From: Gnetum montanum
Lineage: Eukaryota > Streptophyta > Gnetopsida > Gnetales > Gnetaceae
Direction of reading: 5' to 3'
Assembly: GCA_015680685.1 (NCBI GenBank)
Contig: MNCI01010871.1
Coordinates: 299,471-363,470 of the forward strand
Length of the DNA stretch: 64,000 nt
The stretch's first letter is position 1. Each line of letters starts with the position of its first letter. The position numbers and the translations under genes are program-made. The notes beneath the pieces were generated by a model. The model did not search any database. It was given only the letters and a program-made list of their open reading frames with translations, and was not told the origin of the DNA. Of the stretch, positions 55,876 through 64,000 are shown piece after piece.

Positions 55876-56555
55876 TAAAAAAGTAGATGTCTATAAAAAA
55901 TAGTAGATGTCTCACCTAAAAGAAAGCCTTTCACATTAGACATTTAAGCAAAACTAGAGACATCTAAGATGGTAAAGAAAAAAGCTCTAACATGGCATTT
56001 TGATTGGAAAACATTTGAAAGACCCTAGATCCTTGTGGGAAACATCTAGGAAGGAAAATAAAAAGATTTCTAGGGTTTTGAATATTTATAATATGTATGT
56101 ATTCATCCATGAAGAAGAAAGAAGAGAGTGCATCTATGCATGATAGTGAAAGAAAATGCTCTTGAAAGTGGAGGTAGAGACTAGGTGAGCACATTGGGTG
56201 AGTGCAATAGGTAATTGTAGCTCCAAGATCAACTTGTGGTCTATTGGTCTATTTATTCTATTCTTTTGTATCTCACTTGTAAGTTAAAATCTTAGTCTCA
56301 GGTTATGAGAGAGATTTCTATTGGTTGTATCTTGCATTAAGAATAGCCATTGTGTGGTTGTAGAGCCTCATGCTTTACAATATCAATTGAGTATGATAGG
56401 TTTTGAATGCTTGTGGGTTGTCTGAACCCTATTTTAATATTCTAATAAATTAATTGAAGATAGTTAGTTTTCTTATTTTCTAGAAAATAATGTTTTCTTT
56501 GCATAATATCTCTATTTAGTGTAGTAAAGGTGATTTAATTAATGGAGTGAACTTG
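55876..56555. other. No gene seen
   Basis: AT-rich sequence. It could be leader or LTR sequence of the following gypsy element, but no primer-binding site was recognised. Confidence 0.4.
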
Positions 56556-56559
56556 CTCC

Positions 56560-57750
56560 ATGAGACTTTCTGAAATGCAAGCTCATCAAATCCAAAGGTT
56601 GATCAAGAAAATGGAAAAGGAAGAAGGGGAGTTAAGGAAACATGAAAGTATAGAAAAATATAAGAAGTACCCATCCATCTACAAGAGGGATCTATGTTTC
56701 TGTGATTCAATGGAGGAAGCATCACTAAATGAAGTGTTGTAGAGAAAGACCTTGTCAATACAAGAACCTGTTATTGAAATATCCACTAAGGTAGATGAAA
56801 TATGATACTTCCTAGATGGGAAGTTCCATACTGCTCTTAAAATTACGAAGGAAAAGATAAGAGTAGGGAAATAGTGACTGACATAGAAGAAGAAGGAAGG
56901 ATACAAAAAGGGGTTATCATCAACAAAAAGAAAAGGTTGTAGTAATTGATGAGGTTGCAAATTTAGCAACAGATGATGATGAATGTAATATTTTCCAGTA
57001 TGAACATCCCAAAGAATGTTATCCTATGTTGTTGCATGTATAAGAATTTAGAGTATACAGTTTAAACTCAAAATTTACAAAAAGGGAGCCACTTAAGAGA
57101 TTGTCTTGTCCTTAAGGCAATTACAGGTAGTTTCACCAAAGATAGTATGACCCAACTAGAGTAGCACCTCAACCCTAGGGATAATATCAATAGTGGAAAA
57201 ATCCACAGTCATGGAGAATGCCACCACCACAACAACAGTACCATTACCAGTAGTCAAATCCTTATAGATATTATGTCTATTAACTTATATCTCCTTATTG
57301 CTTTACTAGTCACACTCCTTTTACTTACCATTATTACCCTCTAGAATATTATCAAATCCATACTCTTTGATTTGAATTTCCCTCTACTTATCCTCCTTAA
57401 TATACCTCACATATCTCCTCATCATCTAACATCACTCCTTTGTCACTTGCTCGATCTATGCAAGGACAAATCCCACTATAACCATAGCAACGAAATGCCA
57501 CAAGGGTAGTTAATATATAGTTGAATAACCATCCAAGTGGTTCTAAGCAAAAGCCTCAGAAGAAGGATTTATTTAGAATTAATAGTCCTTAGAAAATCTT
57601 ACAGACACCTAAAAATATTAACCCTACATCCACCACTTTTGAAATCACTCTTCAGCCTCCTTTAAATCAAAATTTTTTTAATGTCCATACTATTATGGTA
57701 ACTCATGCAATCATAGATTGGATCAAGATGGGTCACCTTCCAAGGAAATG
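56560..57750 (+). pseudogene. Decayed gag-like region of the 3'-side gypsy element
   Basis: It opens with a Lys/Glu-rich stretch (MRLSEMQAHQIQRLIKKMEK) and continues with stops into a Tyr/Pro/Gln-rich part (MPPPQQQYHYQ, then PFTYHYYPLEYYQ) before the protease. The gag domain itself is not recognisable. It is assigned by position and composition. Confidence 0.45.
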
Positions 57751-57759
57751 ATCTAATCC

Positions 57760-58140
57760 TAGAAGTCATTTAATCTATTTAGAGATCATAGGAAATGACC
57801 CATGTAAAGACCTACTAGACTTAGGTTTTGGAGTAAATTTGGTTTCTCAAAAAATGTACTAGACCTGGAACTTGCCTCCACTTAAGAAATAAAACATTAA
57901 ATTGGAGTTGGAAGATTAGTCCATCATGATCCCTTTGGAATTAGTGGAGAACATTGTAAACACCATTTGTGGTTGGTCATGCCCAATAGATTTCCTAATG
58001 ATCCGTGTGGATAATTGCAAATGGAACTTCCTCATTATCATGGGAAGGGCTTATCTTAGCACTACTAATGCTAGAATGAGGATTTGAGATCTTTCTTTGG
58101 AAAATTTCAAGGAATATGAATTTGAAAAGAAGCAATGAGT
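57760..58140 (+). pseudogene. Aspartic protease of the 3'-side gypsy element
   Basis: LLDLGFGVNLVSQKMY (active site D-x-G with a Gly-Val-Asn after it), then IPLELVENIVNTICGW, then PIDFLMIRVDNCKWNFLIIM and GRAYLSTTNARM (the LGRPFLAT region). This is the retropepsin pattern of Athila-like and Tat-like plant elements. There are several stops. Confidence 0.7.
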
Positions 58141-58639
58141 TCCATGCATTGCATTTAGTGACATAGGATGTCATTGTCTGCAATGGATATGGACTATACA
58201 AAGCACATCCATCACAACATACACAAATTATGCTAAGGTAACCAATATTTAAAGGTGCCTATATATAATAGCCAAAAAATAAGAAGGTACCTACTGGCTA
58301 ACAATAAATATCTAATCTAATTCAAAAATATGCATGGAACTAGTATAAAGCCTCACTAGCTCTTACATTAATAATATGAATGAAATAGAGCATATCCATA
58401 GACAAATCTTCCACACATAGATTGAGATAATATAGGAAGAGCTAGATATCCCAAATCATTTTAAGCAGGAACCCCTTCAACTCAAGACTTTATCATCAAA
58501 TCTAGGATATGCTTTTCTTGATAATGACAAGTTGGTAATTATCAATTCCAACCTTGCTCAATTACAAAAAAAAATTGCTAAAAGTGATGAACAAATAGTT
58601 AATACACATGGCTCGATCATATCATAAACTCATATGAAT

Positions 58640-59430
58640 AGATCCAAGGATATGCCAACATCGAATCTATATAGTGGAGATTGAATCCAAAAGTTAAGCA
58701 AGTTGTTAAGGATAAAATTAAACAACTTCTTCAGGAAGGATTCATTTATCCTATTACAGACATTAAGTGGATTACCCCACTCATAATTATACCAAAGAAA
58801 AGTGTAAAATGGAGAGTCTACATAGATTATAGGCTATTGAACATGGAAAATTTCAAAGATCATTTTCTATTATTATTTGTGAACTAGGTGTTGGATACTA
58901 TTGTAGGATATAACTATTATAGTTTTCTAGATGGTTATAGTGGCTATAACCAAATTCAAATAGCACTAGAGGATGCCAAAATAATATTCACAAGTCCCTA
59001 GGAAACTTTTGCATACAAGTAGATGCCATTTGGCCTTTGTAATGTCCCTTCTACTTTCAAATGCATTGTGCTTAGTATTTTTAATAGTAAATTGGTAACA
59101 ATATGGAGGCCTTCATGGATGACTTCTTTACCTATGATACTAACTTTGAGATAGTATTAGACCATCTTAATCAAGTGCTAAAACACTGCATGGAGATAAA
59201 CTCATTGATGGTCAAAGAAGGCATAGCCTTGTAGCATAAAAGTTTAGAGAAAGGGATCAAGGTGGATCTGGATAAAGTATGAATCATCTAAGTAATTATC
59301 AAATAACCTAAAATAGTAATAGATTTGAGGTCATTCCTTGGACACACTAGTTACTATCAGTGCTTCATCAAGAGCTTCCTCAAAATCACCAAGCCACTAC
59401 TGAGGTTGACAAAGAAGGATATACCCTTTA
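58640..59430 (+). pseudogene. pol: Reverse transcriptase of the 3'-side gypsy element
   Basis: An open stretch at 58681-58887 reads NPKVKQVVKDKIKQLLQEGF, PITDIKWITPLIIIPKKS and WRVYIDYRLLNMENFKDHF. Then come YYSFLDGYSGYNQIQIA (catalytic Asp kept), an ETFAYK block, MPFGLCNVPSTFKC and AFMDDFFTYDTNFEIVLDHL (MDD at the YxDD site). SFLGHTSYYQCFIKSF closes the domain. About eight stops, mostly TAG. No second RNase H lies downstream of this RT as far as I can see. Confidence 0.85.
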
Positions 59431-59489
59431 AGTAAACCAAGAAATGCAAACATGCATTCCAGTAGTTAAAGAAAAAGCTCATAGAAGCT

Positions 59490-59900
59490 CCTATTCTACA
59501 CATTCTAGATTGGTCCAAGTTCATCTACATCATGATAGATGCATTCAACTATGCATTGGAAGTAGTGTTGATGTAATTGAATGATAAAAAATTTCCTTAT
59601 TATATTTATTATACCAGCAAAAACATTGTGGGTGCATAATTGAATTATTCCATCACTAAGATGAAGCTCATGGAATAGGTACACTCCTTGAAAAAAATTA
59701 GGTACTATGTTCTTGAATATTAAATTTTTATGCACATTGACCATAGTGTTGTCCATTTTCTAATAAGTACACCATTGGTGAGCCTTGTCTCATATGGTGG
59801 ATGATAATTTTGCAAGAGTTTAGCCTAACTATGGTGGATAGGAAAGGAACTGAGGACATGTTTGCTAATCACTTTTCTTAGTTATGATGGAATGACAAAG
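59490..59900 (+). pseudogene. pol: RNase H of the 3'-side gypsy element
   Basis: LHILDWSKFIYIMIDAFNYA (the xDAS-type strand with Asp), then YYTSKNIVGA, LNYSITKMKLME (the Glu helix) and FMHIDHSVVHFL (the next Asp strand). The order is normal for gypsy RNase H. Confidence 0.7.
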
Positions 59901-60179
59901 AGGATGTGGAGTCTTTATCTGATCAATTTCTAGATGAACTCCTCTTTGCTAAATCTACTAATGTCCAAGGGTCCAGGGGTACTAATTTGTATAATGTATT
60001 CTCTCATATCTTCTCACACAGGAGACTCCAAATGAATAGGACAACAAGAAGAAATAATTATTTCTTCACCAAGTCAAGCATTACATGAAAATCAAAGATA
60101 ATCTTGATAAGTTTTGTATTGATAACTTAGTTTGATGATGTGTGCCTAATGTTGATCAACTGTGGATCTTCTAAGATGC

Positions 60180-61070
60180 CCATGAAGGGCCTTGCAAAGG
60201 CCATTATGCAAAAAGGAGGATGGCTATGAAGATCATCATGATGAGAAACTTCTAACCAATGGACTTCAAGAATGCTCACCATTTTTTCCATTTGTTAGAG
60301 AACTACCAAAGAGAAGGAGGAATAATGGTCTAAATGGAAGGGCCTCAATAGTGAATCCAATCACTCAAGCCCTTTAACCTCTATGACATTGACTTCATGG
60401 GACCCATCACTCCCATGTCCAATGAAAAGGCATATATCATTATTGTTATTGACTACTATACCAAGTGGACCAAAGTTGTAGCCATCACCAATTATTGATC
60501 TTCTACTATAGAATGGTTTATTTAGCAAAATGTGATAAATAGGTTTGGTGTGCCAAGGGCACTTATTTCAGATAATGAGACTTACTTCACTAGGTCTACT
60601 TTTCAAAAATTAATGTAATGCTTAGGGGTGCAACATAGACTAATAATCCCTTATTATCTCCAAGCTAATGATCAAATCAAAATTACTAATAGGGAGATAA
60701 CCAAGACTCTACTAAGAACCATTAGTCAATATAGGAAGGATTAGAATATGAAACTCAATGATGCTCTTTAGGCTTACCAATCAACTTGGAAACTTCTTAT
60801 AGGTTACTCTCCTTATGACTTGTTGTATGGAAAACTCCCAATACTTTTAATCCAAGTTGAACTCAGTATGCTCTCCACTACTTATGAGCTTAACCTTGAC
60901 CTAAATTTAGTAAAAAAGAAATGCCTAATGACACTAAATGTACTAGATGAGAAATGACAAGTTACTCTAATAATTAATGAAGTGCATAAAGCATACCTTA
61001 AACAATGTCATGAGCATTGATTTAAAGAGTTAAATTCCAACCTAGTAGTAAGATCCTTTCCTAGAATCCC
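60180..61070 (+). pseudogene. pol: Integrase of the 3'-side gypsy element
   Basis: The zinc part is HEGPCKGHYAKRRMAMKI, though the Cys pair is lost. The core is YDIDFMGPITPMSNEKAYII (first Asp), then NRFGVPRALISDNETYF (second Asp kept), then YYLQANDQIKITNREITKTL (Glu in the third-motif helix, altered context). The C-terminal part is YSPYDLLYGKLP and then a Lys-rich stretch. Stops are frequent, so it is inactive. Confidence 0.85.
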
Positions 61071-61308
61071 ATGCATGTACAACAACCTAATAGGTTTCAA
61101 ATGTTGTGGGAAGGATCTTACATCATTCATGCTACTTTTCCTTCCAGTGCTATAACCATTTACAACACTTCATACCTAGAAAAACCTTTGATGATCAACA
61201 TATAACAAGTGAAGCCATTTCTAGAACCTAGAGTAACTAGCAATACTAACACTTGAGAGCATAGGCAAGCATGCTCTAGTTTTTGAATATCATATTCTTA
61301 ATTCAATT

Positions 61309-61321
61309 GTGGGGGAGATGG
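61309..61321 (+). promoter_or_regulatory. Polypurine tract after the 3'-side pol
   Basis: GTGGGGGAGATGG follows CTTAATTCAATT. Sequence from 61320 (TGGCCATC) would be the start of a 3' LTR. Confidence 0.6.
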
Positions 61322-61739
61322 CCATCTATAATAATAATCTGATAAGGCTAACCAACTTTTTATCCTTTTTTTCTTGCAACATTCTTCATATGTTTTTCAT
61401 TTTTCAAAGTATTTTATTGATTATTTTATATATTTTTTTCTTTTCATATTATTAACTTTTCTCTTATTTTATATAAAGTCTTCAATTTCATTATTGCCAC
61501 TACTAATATAGATGTTATTTAAATTTAGCTATCACTATCATTATTAATTAAATAACACAGTAATTATTGTCTTAAGATAATGCCATCTACTAATACTTTG
61601 TCAATTTCTAATGATATCATGTAGTGAGATCATGACATTCACCTATTCCATCTATTCCATGGAACATTTATATAATGGAAGAATAAGGTTCTTTAACATC
61701 AAAACTTAATAAATAACTATTGATCTTGACATCAAATGG
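61322..61739 (+). repeat. Probable start of the 3' LTR of the 3'-side gypsy element
   Basis: Pyrimidine- and AT-rich sequence directly after the polypurine tract. Its extent is unknown. Confidence 0.4.
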
Positions 61740-63905
61740 ACTAGGAAAGGACCAAGTAGGAATGAAATAAGATGTGCCCTTAAGGGGATTTGATATAGTT
61801 TCTCCCAACACTATTCTTAAAGTTCTATGATAATCCACTAGTATACCATCACTTCTATTGTTGACCATAAAAGAAAGCATGTCTTTGCATGGTGCAAGTT
61901 TAGTAAAAAAAAAGAGTAAACAACAACATAAGAATTCAAACCACATCCTTAGATTCAATAATGGACTACAAGCACTAATTATGTGCTAGAAAGACATGTT
62001 ATCCATGCCTAAAGACACCCACCTAACTAAATATTTCTTTACTTTCTTCTTATCTTTTCTTGTTCTCTTGTAGTAATCATTGTCCTTAGGTTATCCTAGA
62101 CTTTTGAAATATGCAAAGGGTGGACTTGGTCTTAACTTGGAGAAAATTGGAATCAGATCATCTTAATCATAACTTATACCAAGAATCTTATGTACCTATA
62201 ATATTGATGATCTCTTCCATGTTCACTCTTTATACCATAGCTTCATTCATGGTTTACCACATCACTACCTTATGCCATGGGAAATTGTTCAGTTTGTGTC
62301 TAGATCATATAATCTTTAGACAAATGATTATAGATTTGGAATTTAACTAAACTCAATCATTCATCATCCCTAGGGTCCACAGACTCCTTAAGATGAAGGT
62401 AGGCAAGGGCATATAAGATCTATGTCTACTTCTGGGAGGATCCCTTTGCATTCCTTTGATCTAGTTTTAGTTAAATTTTCTAGCTAGGATCACTTGTTTA
62501 ATACATCATCCTAATAGGATTCAAACATCTTGTTTTGCTTTATTTTAACATCTTACATTCATCCAAATCCACTCAAACCTCTTCTCCTAAGCCAACATAA
62601 TCCTCTTCTATGTTCTTGCTATCATTCTATGTCTTTCTAACTTCAATTGGGCTCTTGTTTCATCCCAAAATTCATTTGGAATTCCTCCATTTTATAAAGT
62701 GCAATTTTACTAAGTATAGTTGCATTGATGCATCCTTGTTGATGTAGCCAAATGAATCAATGCAACAAAAAAATACTATAAATAAGAATGATACTTATGC
62801 TCATTTTGCATTATTTTTTCAAATAGAAAGAGGATTTTTTACCATTTTTTTAAGAGTCCAAGAACCTTCTAAGTGCCATAAATCTTAAACCACTAACCTG
62901 ATTTCACCAATTTTTCAATCTTTGTGCTACTAGAGACAAGCTCTACATTGTGAGGGACACAAACCTTTGGTTTCTTGCAAAAAACATTTCAAAAAATTTC
63001 TAACTCCCCAAGGCTAATTTATTGAAATACTATTAAATTACTTATCATGAAGGATTAAACTTTAAAAAGAAACTTTGATAGCTAGAAAATAAAATAATAT
63101 TAAAATAATATAACTCACCAAGGTGACAAATAAACAATGAAATGACCAAATCTTAACACCTAATAAGTAAACATAACCCAATTTAACAAAAAATGTATCA
63201 AAATAACTAAGGGTTATAAAGGAAAAAGCTAATCAAAGATTATGTTTTTGATCATTGATGGCACCAAAATAAGAACCATAGGTAGGAGGGCCTTCAAAAC
63301 CCATAAAGAAGTGATGTAGAGGAGGAAGGGGCTTACAAAAATAGTAATCATAATGACCCCAAGAACAAGAGGCTATGGAAACTCATGCCATAGGACCCCT
63401 TCAAGAGAAGCATGAAGTGGAATTTTTTCAATAGATACCCACTCTAGAAGTTGGCCAGTCTAAGTAGGATGAGGTTCCTAGGCTAAGGCCTTGCTAGAGA
63501 TCATCCTCATAATGGCCTACTTAGAGAAAATTAGGACCAAGGAGGTCCAAAGTTCTATCTTCCAAGAGTTGAACTTTGGATTCTTGTTAGAGCTAGTGTT
63601 GGAGGAGGTCTACACACCATTGCAAGGGTCTCCTATGTGGTCCATTTTCTTCAATAATGAAGAATGGCACATGGGAGAGACCTACTTATTTTTGAATAAC
63701 TAATAAGAGGATGTGTCAGTGAAGATTAAAGATATTTTCATGTCCTGCTTAGTTGAGACCATTACAGAGGACTGCAATTTGCTAGACACTAGGGCCAAAC
63801 TTACTCAAATTTCCACATAGGTTGACCTAGAAGTGAATTTTTCAATGCTATGAAGTGAATTGCAAGCAGTACAGTGTTCTCACAAAGGTTGAGAGAGCAT
63901 ACTTT
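61740..63905. repeat. Second copy of the 2.1 kb degenerate repeat (partner 201-2340)
   Basis: In order: TTTGCATGGTGCAAG (61887), CTAGAAAGACATGTTATCC (61986), TTCATCATCCCTAGGGTCCA (62362), AAATTTCTAACTCCCC (62993) and AGTTGAACTTTGGATTC (63565) all have partners at 320-2010 in the same orientation. The coding-like part at 63490-63703 matches 1761-2112. It is either part of the 3' LTR that begins near 61320 or an adjacent element. Confidence 0.6.
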
Positions 63906-64000
63906 AAAATTATGGCATATTACCTCAATCCAATAGTGAGGTGCAATAAAGTTACTACTTTCTCTAATTAAGTATGCACTGCTCTAAGTGAGAAGCTCCC
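63906..64000. other. Window end, nothing assigned
   Basis: AT-rich sequence with no supported feature. Confidence 0.5.

Overview
The window is repeat-dominated nuclear DNA from a large-genome seed plant. A gymnosperm would fit, because the LTR retrotransposons are very long, old and nested, but the sequence alone does not prove it. No intact protein-coding host gene is visible. Nearly all coding sequence is decayed transposable-element sequence, and most in-frame stops look like C-to-T transitions (CAA or CAG to TAA or TAG, TGG to TGA), as expected from ancient methylated DNA.

Layout. 0-6.6 kb: an LTR end (1-200), a 2.1 kb degenerate repeat that recurs at 61.7-63.9 kb, the 3' end of an RTE-clade LINE on the minus strand, and a less repetitive stretch at 3.7-6.6 kb with a possible host-gene fragment and a tRNA-Val-like sequence. 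6.6-12.4 kb: a repeat array split by a minus-strand L1-like LINE, which is itself split by a solo LTR (7812-9535, target duplication AAATC). 12.7-15.5 kb: the 3' end of a Ty3/gypsy element. 15.8-18.1 kb: a minus-strand gypsy gag, primer-binding site and LTR with a 392 bp gap.

18.8-50.1 kb is a three-layer nest. The outer element is a minus-strand gypsy (LTR 49266-50119, Athila-type primer-binding site) whose gag domain is cut at 19103/47926. Inserted there is Element 2 (19104-47925, plus strand, duplication AGGAG), a gag-protease element with no reverse transcriptase. Inside its 5' LTR sits Element 1 (20199-39798, duplication CATTT), a 19.6 kb Tat-lineage element of the same family with gag, protease, RT, two RNase H domains and integrase.

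The most striking feature lies in Element 1 between protease and RT: a minus-strand gene that I can model with eight exons (32520 down to 27046). Every splice boundary has a plausible donor and acceptor, and the reading frame is kept across all seven introns, apart from two indels and several stops inside exons. It appears to encode about 1,090 residues: an FCP1/NIF-type HAD phosphatase-like domain, then a region like the plant transposon/mobile-domain proteins, then a coiled coil and an acidic tail. Arrays of a TAAACT-containing word mark the borders between the modules, and a 52-nt block bounded by splice-like sites is conserved in the 3' region of three elements.

50.1-64 kb: a tandem repeat split by a TG...CA element (50580-55535), a further LTR, and a plus-strand gypsy pol (57.8-61.1 kb) followed by the second copy of the repeat seen at 0.2-2.3 kb.
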